Below, one piece after another: positions 1 to 8,292 of a DNA stretch of 30,103 nt. A model generated the notes under the pieces. It searched no databases, was not told where the DNA came from, and saw only the letters and a program-made list of their open reading frames with translations. Each line of letters opens with the position of its first letter. Position 1 is the first letter of the stretch. The translations under genes were made by a program, and so were the position numbers. Source of the stretch: Candidatus Woesearchaeota archaeon (lineage in GTDB: Archaea > Nanobdellota > Nanobdellia > Woesearchaeales > WJKL01); NCBI GenBank assembly GCA_019322455.1, contig JAHWIT010000177.1, positions 1-30,103 of the forward strand, in the 5' to 3' direction.

Positions 1-1
1 C

Positions 2-49
2 TGGAACAAAACAGTTGATGAAATTAATAAAGCCTTAGATATGTTTTAA
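2..49 (+). CDS. 3' end of an unidentified gene cut by the window edge
   Basis: The first bases read in frame as WNKTVDEINKALDMF followed by a TAA stop at 47-49. This could be the C-terminus of a plus-strand gene that converges on the SMC gene, whose stop codon lies 5 bases further on. Fifteen residues are too few to name a family. Confidence 0.4.
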   Translation, partial: WNKTVDEINKALDMF

Positions 50-54
50 AAAAA

Positions 55-3000
55 CTAAATCTTCAAGCTAGTAACCTGGCTAATACCATGCTCATTCATA
101 CTTATTCCATATAAATTATCTGCTTCTGAAATAACAGCATCATTATGAGAAATAACAATATACTGTGCTTTCTCAACATATTTTCTAATTAATCCAGAAA
201 GTTTCTCTGAATTATGTTTGTCTAAAGCAGCATCTACCTCATCCAAGATGTAAAATGAATGTGGTTCATACTCTTGAATTGAAAATATAAAAGCCAAAGC
301 AGTTAGTGTTTTCTCTCCTCCTGATAAACTTCTTATATCTAAGAATTTCTTTCCAGTTATCCTTACTCTAATATTAAGCCCTCCTTCAAAAGGATTCTCC
401 TCATTTTGTAAAACCAAGCTCGCCTCTCCTTTTGTAGAAAGAGCAGAAAATATTCTTTTAAAATTTTCATTAACAATATCAAATGTTCTCATAAATAATT
501 CCTTTTTCTTTCCTTCAATCTCTCCCATCATCTCAAGCACATCTCCCTTCTCTGATTCCAGTTTATCCTTCTTCTCAAGCAGTCCCTGATATTCTTTTTC
601 AATCTCATCATATATTTCTAAAGCCCTCAGGTTTACATTTCCCATATCATTTACCATTCTTTCAAATTTCTGTATATCCTTCTTCAATTCTTCTTCGCTT
701 TTCTCTTTATTTATCTGGACACCTTCATATTGCTGGAATTCTTCCTTTAGACCAGCTAATTTTGCATTAACCTCTGCATTTACTAAAGATACTTTATTCA
801 TCTTAATTTCAATTTCTTTGCTCTCTTCCCTTAAGCCATCAATCTTATTCTCTTCTTTTTGTATATCATCATTTACCTTTGTCCTTTCTACAAACAACTC
901 TTTATATTTTGTATAAAATTCCTGGGCTTTTTCTTCTTTTTCAGCCAAAGATTTTTTATCATTTTGAATCTGCTCATTTAATCCTTTTATCTCTCCATTA
1001 AAGCCTTCTTCTTCTTTAGCCTGCTGCTTTAAAATATCCCCAATTTTTGCTTTCTCAGGCAGCTTCATATCATTAATTTGTATGGTTATATTTCTTATAT
1101 CAGAATCTATCTGCATCAGATTCTCATCAAACTCTTTTTTCTTATCTTCAAAAGCATTTAACTCAGCTAATAAAGCAGGATTCCTTAATTCATTAATTCT
1201 ATTCCTCAATTGTTGTTTTTTAATCTTAACCTGAGTTAATCCCTTATTTACTTCATCTATTTGAGAATTAAGATTACCTTTTCCTTCTTCAATTATCTCC
1301 AATTCTTTTTGCAGCTCTTGTTTTGTATTCTCATCAGCTTCTAAGTCACCTTTTTCAAGATGAAGGCTTTTTTCTTGTTTTATAATCTCTCCTTCTAAAG
1401 AGGCCTTTTCCTCTCTAAGTTTTTCTATGACTTTATCATTTTCTTCTTGTCTTTTCTCCAAAACAGAGATTGTATCTTCTAATTCATCTATAGCTTTCTT
1501 CTGTTCTCTCTCTCCTTGCACCATATTCTTTGCCTGGAAACTCATTCCCTTTTTCCTCTTTAATCTGTATCCTCCTTGCATTGCTCCGCTTAACTCAACT
1601 AAATCTCCATCAATAGTGACCATTCTAACATTGCCTACACCTATCTTTCTTGCAGTATCAATATTATCAACAACAATTGTATTTCCAAAAACATAAGAAA
1701 AAACCTTTTCAAACTTTTTATCATAAGAAAGCAGATCAACAGCTATTCCATAAACTCCTTTTTCATCAACATATTTCTTAGCTTCTTCAACACTTTTGGG
1801 CTTTATCTTGTTCAATGGTAAAAATGTAACTATTCCTAATTTATTTTTCTTCAAGTATTTAATACACTCAACAGCTACTTTATCACTATCAACAATAACA
1901 CTGTTTAGTCTAGGACCAGCTGCAATCTCTAAAGCTGATGAATATTTAGAATCAACATCAGCAAGTTCTGTTATTGTTCCATAAATACCTTTTATCTTAT
2001 TCTTTTGTTCTAATATATTCTTCAGAGCAATATTTCCAGAAATATTCTCCTTAATACTCGCAATTCTTGTCTTTAATTTTGCAAGCTCTTCTTCTGCCCC
2101 AGCTAATTTTCTCTTATTCTCAGAAATCTGCTGTGCTAATATACTACTTTCATTTAATCTTTTATTTAATTCAAGAATTGATTTCTTAAAATCCTCTTTA
2201 AGTTTTTTAATCTGTTCTATTTGCTCTTTATGTTCTTCTTCAACCTGCTTAACCTTTTTTATCTTTTCATCAACAGTATTTATTTGAAGATTTAGTACAT
2301 CTTCTTTTCTCAATAAATCCTGTTCTTTTCCTCTTAACTCTTCAATCTCTTTTTGCTTCTCTACTGCATCTTTATCTATTTGATCTATACCCTTTTCAAT
2401 CTCAGTAACATTATCAATCTCATTCTTTTTCTTAAACTCCTCTATACTATTAACTATCTTTTTTCTTTCTTCTTCTATATAATTTTTCTTCTCATTTAAT
2501 TCCTTTTTCTTAGAATTTAATTCCTGTATTTGATTATCAAGCTCCTTTAAATCCTTTTCTAACTGATTCTTCCTTAAAAAAATCTTGTCAATCTCATTCC
2601 TGCAGTTCTCAATTCTTGTCTTATTAGTTGCAAGCTTAACCTTTAATTGCTCTATGCTTCTCTGCATCTCTACTTGCTCTTTTTCTCCTTTTTCCTCAAT
2701 CTCTTTATTTATATTGTTTATCTCCTCTTTCTTATTTTCAATTACTTGCTTAATCTCATCAATCTTACTCTTAATCTGATTCAGCTTATCTTGCTCAACT
2801 TGAATTCGTTGATTTAAATGCTCTTTTTCTTTCTCTTTTTTATCAATCTGAATATACAAATAAGAAGCCTTATTCTCATTTACCTTGCTTTTCAGATCCT
2901 TAAATTTCAAAGCCTGGTCTCTATCCTTTTTCAATTCATTCAAATAAGTATTTCTTTCAGTCAAGATTATATTTGCGTCTTTTAGTCTTTCTTCAACCTT

Positions 3001-3549
3001 CTCAAGTTCTCTCATAGCTTTCTGCTTCTTTTCTTCATAAATAGAAATCCCGCTTATCTCTTCTATCAACATCCTTCTATCTTCAGGATGCATCTCAGTA
3101 AATCTAACAATATCTCCCTGCAAAATAATATTATAACCATCAGGATCAATCTTTGCAACACTCATTAAATCAAGAATCTGCTGCCTTGTTCGTTTTTTAT
3201 CATTAATTTTGTAAAGGCTTTGGCCATCATGTTTAACTATTCTTGTAATCTTTACATAAGGATCCTCTGTTGGAAATGTCTGTTCACTATTATCAAAATA
3301 AATAGAAACTTCAGCCTGTTTCATTGGCTTCTTAGTTTTGCCTCCATTATAAACAAGATTAGCTGCTTTTTCTGCTCTCAAACTCTTAACAGACATTCTA
3401 CCTAAAACAAAACAAAGAGCATCAAGAATATTAGATTTACCACTGCCATTAGGCCCTAATACACAATTAAAACTATTATCAAAAACAAGTTCTGTTCTCC
3501 TTGCAAAGCTCTTAAAACCATACATTACAAGCTTATTTATTCGAGTCAT
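55..3549 (-). CDS. smc: Chromosome segregation ATPase SMC
   Basis: Structural maintenance of chromosomes protein; it forms the ATP-driven DNA-bridging ring of the archaeal condensin. At 1164 residues it has the normal full length. An N-terminal ATPase half has Walker A GPNGSGKSN at residues 32-40. A long coiled coil follows, then a globular hinge at roughly 515-665 (contains GIYGTITELADVDSKY), a second coiled coil, and a C-terminal half with the signature LSGGEKTLTALAF and Walker B FYILDEVDAALD. All catalytic elements are present. A TATA-like stretch and a GGTGA lie upstream, but the GGTGA is about 17 bases from the ATG, longer than ideal. No ScpA/ScpB partner is visible nearby. Identity is secure. 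Confidence 0.97.
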   Translation of the reverse strand: MTRINKLVMYGFKSFARRTELVFDNSFNCVLGPNGSGKSNILDALCFVLGRMSVKSLRAEKAANLVYNGGKTKKPMKQAEVSIYFDNSEQTFPTEDPYVKITRIVKHDGQSLYKINDKKRTRQQILDLMSVAKIDPDGYNIILQGDIVRFTEMHPEDRRMLIEEISGISIYEEKKQKAMRELEKVEERLKDANIILTERNTYLNELKKDRDQALKFKDLKSKVNENKASYLYIQIDKKEKEKEHLNQRIQVEQDKLNQIKSKIDEIKQVIENKKEEINNINKEIEEKGEKEQVEMQRSIEQLKVKLATNKTRIENCRNEIDKIFLRKNQLEKDLKELDNQIQELNSKKKELNEKKNYIEEERKKIVNSIEEFKKKNEIDNVTEIEKGIDQIDKDAVEKQKEIEELRGKEQDLLRKEDVLNLQINTVDEKIKKVKQVEEEHKEQIEQIKKLKEDFKKSILELNKRLNESSILAQQISENKRKLAGAEEELAKLKTRIASIKENISGNIALKNILEQKNKIKGIYGTITELADVDSKYSSALEIAAGPRLNSVIVDSDKVAVECIKYLKKNKLGIVTFLPLNKIKPKSVEEAKKYVDEKGVYGIAVDLLSYDKKFEKVFSYVFGNTIVVDNIDTARKIGVGNVRMVTIDGDLVELSGAMQGGYRLKRKKGMSFQAKNMVQGEREQKKAIDELEDTISVLEKRQEENDKVIEKLREEKASLEGEIIKQEKSLHLEKGDLEADENTKQELQKELEIIEEGKGNLNSQIDEVNKGLTQVKIKKQQLRNRINELRNPALLAELNAFEDKKKEFDENLMQIDSDIRNITIQINDMKLPEKAKIGDILKQQAKEEEGFNGEIKGLNEQIQNDKKSLAEKEEKAQEFYTKYKELFVERTKVNDDIQKEENKIDGLREESKEIEIKMNKVSLVNAEVNAKLAGLKEEFQQYEGVQINKEKSEEELKKDIQKFERMVNDMGNVNLRALEIYDEIEKEYQGLLEKKDKLESEKGDVLEMMGEIEGKKKELFMRTFDIVNENFKRIFSALSTKGEASLVLQNEENPFEGGLNIRVRITGKKFLDIRSLSGGEKTLTALAFIFSIQEYEPHSFYILDEVDAALDKHNSEKLSGLIRKYVEKAQYIVISHNDAVISEADNLYGISMNEHGISQVTSLKI

Positions 3550-3606
3550 TTATATATGAAGATTATTCACCTATATTTATAAAGTTTTTTAATAGTTAAA
3601 TTCTTT

Positions 3607-4263
3607 CTAAAATTCCCCTAAACTCTTCTGCCCTTTTTCTTTAACAACCTTTTTATAAGAAATCCATTCTTTTCTAAAGATGCTTGGATATTTGTCCCAA
3701 TATTTCTTTAAAAATTCAACAGTTCTCGGATCAGAAGTATAACCACTGCCAAAATCAATCCCAATCTTCTCTTTTATTTTCTTAATCTCAGCATCTCTTG
3801 TAACCTTTGCTAATATTGAAGCAGCTCCAACAATTAAATATTTAACATCTGCTTTGTGTTCAGCAATAATCTCAACATCTTTATTCTTCAAATGCAGTTT
3901 AAGATAATCCACAAACTGCTTAATATTATTACTAGGACAATCTAAAATAACCTTATCAGGCTTAAGCTCATTAATAACTTCAGCCATTTTTTGAGCTTCT
4001 AATTTATTCAAGTTCATATAATCAGTACCAAGAGCAGCATCAACCTCTTGAGTAGGAGCAATTAATAATTTAGAATCCTTAACAACCTTCTTTATCTGCT
4101 CAAACATAATTTCTCTTTGCTTTGGAGTTAATAATTTGCTGTCCTTAACACCTATCTGTTTTAATTTTGCTTCATCTTTTTCATTAATTAAAACTCCACA
4201 AACTACTAATGGACCAATTACAGGACCTCTTCCAGCTTCTTCAATACCACAAATTAATACCAT
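3607..4263 (-). CDS. rnhB: Ribonuclease HII
   Basis: Cleaves RNA in RNA-DNA hybrids and removes single ribonucleotides from DNA. The frame is open for 57 codons further upstream, but the conserved N-terminus MVLICGIEEAGRGP begins at the ATG at 4263, and the upstream part is low-complexity hydrophobic sequence running into the divergent gene. That gives 218 residues, the normal archaeal length. Seen: GRGPVIGP at 11-18, VKDSKLLTPKQR at 39-50, D108 in VILDCP, D139 in EHKADVKY, and AASILAKVTRD. The first of the four acidic metal ligands, normally Asp (DEAGRG), is Glu here (E8, codon GAA); E9, D108 and D139 are intact. Divergent from the gene at 4342. Confidence 0.95.
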   Translation of the reverse strand: MVLICGIEEAGRGPVIGPLVVCGVLINEKDEAKLKQIGVKDSKLLTPKQREIMFEQIKKVVKDSKLLIAPTQEVDAALGTDYMNLNKLEAQKMAEVINELKPDKVILDCPSNNIKQFVDYLKLHLKNKDVEIIAEHKADVKYLIVGAASILAKVTRDAEIKKIKEKIGIDFGSGYTSDPRTVEFLKKYWDKYPSIFRKEWISYKKVVKEKGQKSLGEF

Positions 4264-4341
4264 AATAAAAACTAATTGAATAAACTTTTTAAATCTTTTT
4301 AAACCAAAAATATATAAACTAGTTCTGCAAAGATATAATAC

Positions 4342-4758
4342 ATGAAAGCAAAAAAAGAGGCTCAAATAACTAAAGCAAAAAAGAGAAAAAAAACAACTCC
4401 GCCCCAATATTATACTAAAAGAAATGTTGTTCAATTTGTTGGACTAAAAATTCTTGACCCATTTGACCAAAAAAGAATAAAAGATCTTTTCTATCAACAT
4501 GCCATTGAAATAGAGCGTGAAGTAAAAACTATAAATAAGATAAGAGTGCATTTTAAAGAGTATGAAAAAGGAGGAAGAAAAAAATATTCTGTTCAATTAT
4601 TAATAGACTCTCCAATGAGACCAATAACAGTTAATTCAGTTTATTCTCCAGTACAATGGGATCCAGTAGCAATTGTTCATAAACTCATAAAAAAAGCAAG
4701 AAGCCAAATTATACATAAATTCAAAACAGACACACCATATAAAAAAGCCTACAACTAA
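4342..4758 (+). CDS. Small basic protein, possible HPF/RaiA-like fold
   Basis: 138 residues with a very lysine-rich N-terminal 25 residues, then a compact domain. I do not firmly recognise the family. The predicted order helix (IKDLFYQHAIEIEREV), strand (KIRVHFKEYE), strand (KYSVQLLIDSP), strand (ITVNSVYS), helix (DPVAIVHKLIKKARSQIIHKF) resembles the ribosome hibernation factor HPF/RaiA fold, and the basic tail would suit RNA binding. This is inference from pattern only. A TATA-like AAATATATAAACT lies about 25-30 bases upstream of the start, suggesting a leaderless transcript. The next gene begins 1 base after its stop, so the two are probably co-transcribed. Confidence 0.7.
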   Translation: MKAKKEAQITKAKKRKKTTPPQYYTKRNVVQFVGLKILDPFDQKRIKDLFYQHAIEIEREVKTINKIRVHFKEYEKGGRKKYSVQLLIDSPMRPITVNSVYSPVQWDPVAIVHKLIKKARSQIIHKFKTDTPYKKAYN

Positions 4759-4759
4759 A

Positions 4760-5167
4760 ATGGGAAGAAAACCTCTCAAAGAAAGTGAATTAGATAAATT
4801 CAGACAATGGACTGAACATTTGAGAATAAAAAGCAAAGAAATCCCTATTATAGTTGAAACAGAAAAAGAAAAAAAAGTTCTTAAAGGATTAAAAGTAAAA
4901 AATATAATATGTATTTCTAAACCATTCTATGATTTTGCAGAAAAGATTGCTAAAAAGAACAAAGAAGTAGTTTTATTATTTGACACAGATAAAAGAGGTC
5001 AAGATTTATATACTGAAATAAAATCAGAATTAGAACAACAAGGTATTAAAATAGACCAAAGATTTGAACAATTTATCTTCCACACTAAATTAAAAAAAAT
5101 CCAAGGAATTCCAAATTACATTGAAAAGCATTTAATGGATACTCCAAGAAAAATAACTGAATTATAA
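4760..5167 (+). CDS. Small Toprim-domain protein
   Basis: 135 residues dominated by a Toprim fold: the first strand with the conserved Glu (IPIIVETEKEKKVL, E33) and the second motif VVLLFDTDKRG with the DxD pair (D75, D77). These are the metal-binding residues of DnaG primases, topoisomerases and M5 nucleases. Stand-alone Toprim proteins of this size occur widely in archaea (UPF0292-like), and their substrate is generally unknown; a nucleic-acid cleaving or binding role is likely. The C-terminus (IQGIPNYIEKHL) is helical. It follows the gene at 4342 with one base between stop and start, which suggests an operon. Family call good, function open. Confidence 0.8.
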   Translation: MGRKPLKESELDKFRQWTEHLRIKSKEIPIIVETEKEKKVLKGLKVKNIICISKPFYDFAEKIAKKNKEVVLLFDTDKRGQDLYTEIKSELEQQGIKIDQRFEQFIFHTKLKKIQGIPNYIEKHLMDTPRKITEL

Positions 5168-5180
5168 AGTTATTATAATT

Positions 5181-5522
5181 TTATCCGATAGTTTTTCTTT
5201 TCTCTTTTTCCTTCTCTAATTTATCTGCATATTTCTGAGCATGCTCTTCAGAACAAAATTTCTTTATTTCACCATCAAATTTCCTTTCAAAAATCTCTGT
5301 TTCTTCTTCTCCTAATAATTTGCCACACTCAGCACAACAATTTTCTTCTCCTCTTCCTTCAGCACCTTCCATAAATCCCTCTTCCCAATCTTCTATCTCT
5401 GCATCTTCTACTAATTTTTCTCTACCTTCTTCTGAATATACATTCTCTTCTTTTTTACCTTGTTCCATTTCTCCTTCCACTTCTTCAGGAGTTTTATCTT
5501 CAGTATCATCTTCTTCTGGCAT
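5181..5522 (-). CDS. Acidic protein with a C-terminal zinc-finger-like Cys/His cluster
   Basis: 113 residues. The first 60 are highly acidic and low complexity. Residues 61-97 hold CCAECGKLL and then KKFCSEEHAQKY; Cys62 or Cys63, Cys66, Cys90 and His94 have the spacing of a small treble-clef/TRASH-like zinc finger. Such fingers in archaea are found in metal-binding regulators or nucleic-acid binding proteins. The last 17 residues are basic and helical. It converges with the Toprim gene. No precise family can be assigned. Confidence 0.75.
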   Translation of the reverse strand: MPEEDDTEDKTPEEVEGEMEQGKKEENVYSEEGREKLVEDAEIEDWEEGFMEGAEGRGEENCCAECGKLLGEEETEIFERKFDGEIKKFCSEEHAQKYADKLEKEKEKRKTIG

Positions 5523-5621
5523 CTTAATCTACTTTAAAAATAACCAATATTTAATGTTTTCTATTTAAATAAACAAATATTTAAATAATAATCCAGATTA
5601 AGATTATATAGGTGATAGGTT

Positions 5622-6536
5622 TTGTCAAAAGAAACTCTTTATACATTTATTACAATAGCAGATGGCTTTGATATAAAAGAAAAATTAAAATTAGTTCTAT
5701 TCACAGCAGAGCTTAAACCAAGTACTTATGTTATCCTTAAAATTAATCCAGAATCATTAGATGAAAAATATCGTTTTGAACAGCTTTTACGCCAAAATAA
5801 AATTTTATTCTCAGCAAGCAGACAAAAAGGATATGAAGAAATCACAAAAATAAAAGGAAATAAAATAATCTGGGAACTAAAAGGTATCTGGATTGGTTAT
5901 GATTTATTCAAAGATAAAAAAACAAAAAAACTATTTGAAAGATACAAGAATTTAATATCAAAACAGCAAATTAAAAAAGCTGATTTAATAGGAGGAAAAA
6001 TATATAGTTACCCTTCATGTTGCATTAAACAATATCAAAAAGAAACATCTGAATATATCAAAAAACACTATACTTACTATGAATTCTACAAAAAACTTCA
6101 AGATATAGACAGAAAATATCCTTTTATAGCTTATTCTCCATGTTCAGTAAAATGTAAAAAAACAACTGCTTTGAATAAAAAATATTCAAATATAATCAAA
6201 AAATTTACTCCAGAACTTTGGCAACAATATACAAAAAAAGATAGATTCAAAACAGATATAATAGTTGATGAAGAATCAGATATTCTCATAAAAGGAAAAA
6301 CAATCTGGCCAGAACGTAATGCTCATGAATATGATGTAATTCTAAGAAAGCCGCATAATAACAAATATTATCTTTATGCTTACCTTACAAAAAAGAATTA
6401 TGAAAAAGGCACAATTTTAGAAGCATCAATTACTCAGCAATACGACTATGCAGATATCAAAGTAAAAAAAGTAAAAGGAATAATAAAAAATCTAATACAT
6501 GAAAGAAAGATGCCTTTAATTGGAAGAAAATATTAA
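5622..6536 (+). CDS. DUF483-like protein with two cysteine pairs
   Basis: 304 residues. The middle contains YSYPSCCIKQYQ (C133, C134) and YSPCSVKCKKT (C174, C178), an arrangement I associate with the archaeal DUF483 family; four cysteines this close suggest a metal or Fe-S site, but that is inference. The N-terminal half (1-120) is an alpha/beta region without recognised motifs, and the C-terminal third is strand-rich. The start is a TTG at 5622 preceded by GGTGA at 5611-5615 with 6 bases of spacing; no ATG in frame fits as well. It stands alone between two minus-strand genes. Function unknown. Confidence 0.75.
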   Translation: MSKETLYTFITIADGFDIKEKLKLVLFTAELKPSTYVILKINPESLDEKYRFEQLLRQNKILFSASRQKGYEEITKIKGNKIIWELKGIWIGYDLFKDKKTKKLFERYKNLISKQQIKKADLIGGKIYSYPSCCIKQYQKETSEYIKKHYTYYEFYKKLQDIDRKYPFIAYSPCSVKCKKTTALNKKYSNIIKKFTPELWQQYTKKDRFKTDIIVDEESDILIKGKTIWPERNAHEYDVILRKPHNNKYYLYAYLTKKNYEKGTILEASITQQYDYADIKVKKVKGIIKNLIHERKMPLIGRKY

Positions 6537-6548
6537 ATCAAAATCAAT

Positions 6549-6824
6549 CTATAATTTGATCTTTTTTAATTCAGACTCAACTATTTTTAGATTATTGTGT
6601 ACTTTCTCTAATAATTTCTGATATTCCTTCTTAAGCTTGTCTGCATTCTTAAAATCAGCTTTATGCTTTTTAAGGAATTCTCTTGCTGCTTCTTTTGTTG
6701 AAGCCTTTTCATGTTTTCTTTTCCATTTGTCTGTTTTCTTGCTTTTACTATGTAATTTAACGCTTGTCAAATATAGTTGAGCTGTATCCTTATACAATTT
6801 CTTAGCTATTTCTTTTAATACCAT
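6549..6824 (-). CDS. Small lysine-rich helical protein, unknown
   Basis: 91 residues, strongly basic and predicted almost entirely alpha-helical (e.g. EFLKKHKADFKNADKLKKEY). No motif is recognised. It converges with the DUF483-like gene 12 bases away. Composition is compatible with a nucleic-acid-associated or coiled-coil protein, but nothing specific supports either. Confidence 0.6.
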   Translation of the reverse strand: MVLKEIAKKLYKDTAQLYLTSVKLHSKSKKTDKWKRKHEKASTKEAAREFLKKHKADFKNADKLKKEYQKLLEKVHNNLKIVESELKKIKL

Positions 6825-6935
6825 ATCATATTGATTAATAATTGTCTTTTTATATTTTTGTATTAACTATTTGATAGAAAACTATAAATATGAGTTGAGA
6901 TTAAAAACAAATATAAAAATAAAAAGGTGATAATT

Positions 6936-7127
6936 ATGGTTGAAGTTGATGAATCTAAAATAAAAGAAGCTGAAAATGCTATTAGAGATTTAATTAATTG
7001 GATAGAAGTTTGGAACTTAGAAGAAGTTGAAGGTGGAGTTAAAAAAATAGAAGATGTGACAGTTGATGAACTAAAAACAAAACTTAGTGATATAGCAGAA
7101 AAAGTAAGTGGAATGACAGTAATTTAA
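6936..7127 (+). CDS. Small acidic protein, unknown
   Basis: The ATG at 6936 is chosen because AGGTGA at 6925-6930 sits 5 bases upstream; a GTG three codons earlier lies inside that ribosome-binding site. The product has 63 residues (starts MVEVDESKIKEAENAIRDL), is acidic and mixed helix. A TATA-like stretch lies near 6890. Its stop overlaps the end of the convergent endonuclease V gene by 4 bases. No family recognised. Confidence 0.65.
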   Translation: MVEVDESKIKEAENAIRDLINWIEVWNLEEVEGGVKKIEDVTVDELKTKLSDIAEKVSGMTVI

Positions 7128-7759
7128 TCTTTTTTTTCCAATTCTTTCCTTATTTTATTTGCATATTTATGTGCTAGATGCAAAGGCTCTGGTAATTTGT
7201 GAGGCAAATTTACACAATTCTTAACAATCTCTAAAGAATTCTTTAAACCAACCTTATGACCTGGGCTTACAAATAAAGGACTAGCATATTCTTTTGCAAT
7301 TAAAGTAAAACCACAAGTCTTCTCTCCAATAATTATCTTATCTCCTTTTACATATCCGCATAATAAATTTTTAGCGATTCCAATAGAAGGAATATCTAAT
7401 AATAATCCAACATGGCTTGCAAGACCAATCCTCCTAGGATGTGATATACCATGTCCATCAACTAATAAAACATCTGGATTATTTTCTAATTTAGAAAAAG
7501 CCTCAACAATTGCAGCACCTTCTCTATAACTCAAAAAGCTAGGAATATAAGGAAAAGTAGCTTTAACAACAGCATATTTTTTCTCAACTATTCCCATAGT
7601 TTTATAATCACAAACAACAACAGCAGAAATAATCTCATTTCCTATAAAAGTTTGATCTACTCCAGCAACTAATTTAATCTCATCAAATTCATCTTTAATC
7701 ACAATCTTTTTTGCTAAATTGATTTGTTCTTCTTTAAGCTTATTCACTCCTTTTTTCAT
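7124..7759 (-). CDS. nfi: Endonuclease V
   Basis: Cuts DNA (or RNA) near deaminated adenine (inosine). 211 residues, normal length. Family motifs in order: VAGVDQTF with catalytic D35, PYIPSFLSYREG with E80, and VDGHGISHPRRIGLASHVG with D101 and the PRR/GLASH segment. The C-terminus (LPHKLPEPLHLAHKYANKIR) carries the usual conserved end. The ATG at 7759 is the only sensible start. The gene marks the last housekeeping gene before the accessory block. Confidence 0.96.
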   Translation of the reverse strand: MKKGVNKLKEEQINLAKKIVIKDEFDEIKLVAGVDQTFIGNEIISAVVVCDYKTMGIVEKKYAVVKATFPYIPSFLSYREGAAIVEAFSKLENNPDVLLVDGHGISHPRRIGLASHVGLLLDIPSIGIAKNLLCGYVKGDKIIIGEKTCGFTLIAKEYASPLFVSPGHKVGLKNSLEIVKNCVNLPHKLPEPLHLAHKYANKIRKELEKKD

Positions 7760-8292
7760 GTAGAAAAATCAATTTAAGTTATATTTAAAACTGATGGAAA
7801 TTTATGATTAATTTAAGAAATCCAAAAATCTTTGATTTTTTGAAAATAATAGAAAATCAACGCCCAACCAATTATAAACATAAATAGACAAGCTTTATTT
7901 TTATTTCAATCTTTCAATAAAAGGTTAACTTTATCATCAAAATTAGATTTTACCCAAGACTTAACTGAAAAATAATTAATATGGACTGCAAAATCCTTCC
8001 AATTTATGACCTATCTTAATTTTTTGTTTTTAACCATCTCAGCAATTAAAACTTCTTCAATACTTCCTCTTACCAAAAATCGATTATTAATCGTATTAGT
8101 ATACATGGCTATTGCAGCTGAATTCAAAAAATTAAAACTATCTGTTTGGGAGAAAAAAAGGAGAAGAGTCTAGAAGAAAAAACAAGTGAAAAAGAGGGCT
8201 GTTAAAAAAGAGAAGCCTAAAAAAGAAGCAATTAGAATAGAGAATGTCAGGAAAAAAGAATAATTATTTTTCCTATATTAAGACTATTAATA
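7760..8292. other. Gene-poor stretch at the left edge of the accessory block
   Basis: 533 bases without a full-size gene. It holds a 27-codon ORF at 7804-7887 with no good ribosome-binding site (probably not a gene) and the interrupted short membrane ORF at 8006-8263, listed separately. No tRNA, repeat or integration remnant is visible to me. Confidence 0.5.
8006..8263 (+). pseudogene. Short hydrophobic ORF with an in-frame TAG before a lysine-rich tail
   Basis: From the ATG at 8006 the frame encodes 55 residues: a hydrophobic part (contains LLIVLVYMAIAAEF) and a basic end (KLSVWEKKRRRV), then TAG at 8171-8173. The same frame continues after the TAG for 29 codons of lysine-rich sequence (begins KKKQVKKRAVKKEK) to a TAA at 8261. 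The continuity of composition across the stop suggests one ancestral protein (membrane segment plus basic tail) broken by a point mutation, for instance AAG to TAG. It may also be a real 55-residue protein. No ribosome-binding site is evident. Confidence 0.35.

Noticed and set aside
1427..3405. Plus-strand ORFs inside the SMC gene
   Set aside because: They are antisense shadows of a long coiled-coil gene, rich in Ser/Phe/Leu as expected from reversed Glu/Lys codons.
4264..4434. Upstream extension of the RNase HII ORF by 57 residues
   Set aside because: It is low-complexity hydrophobic sequence antisense to the divergent gene at 4342; the conserved N-terminus begins at 4263.
8171..8173. TAG read as pyrrolysine
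   Set aside because: No pyrrolysine genes are seen, and TAG ends other genes here (for example the HEGLH gene and the 42-residue ORF) as a normal stop.
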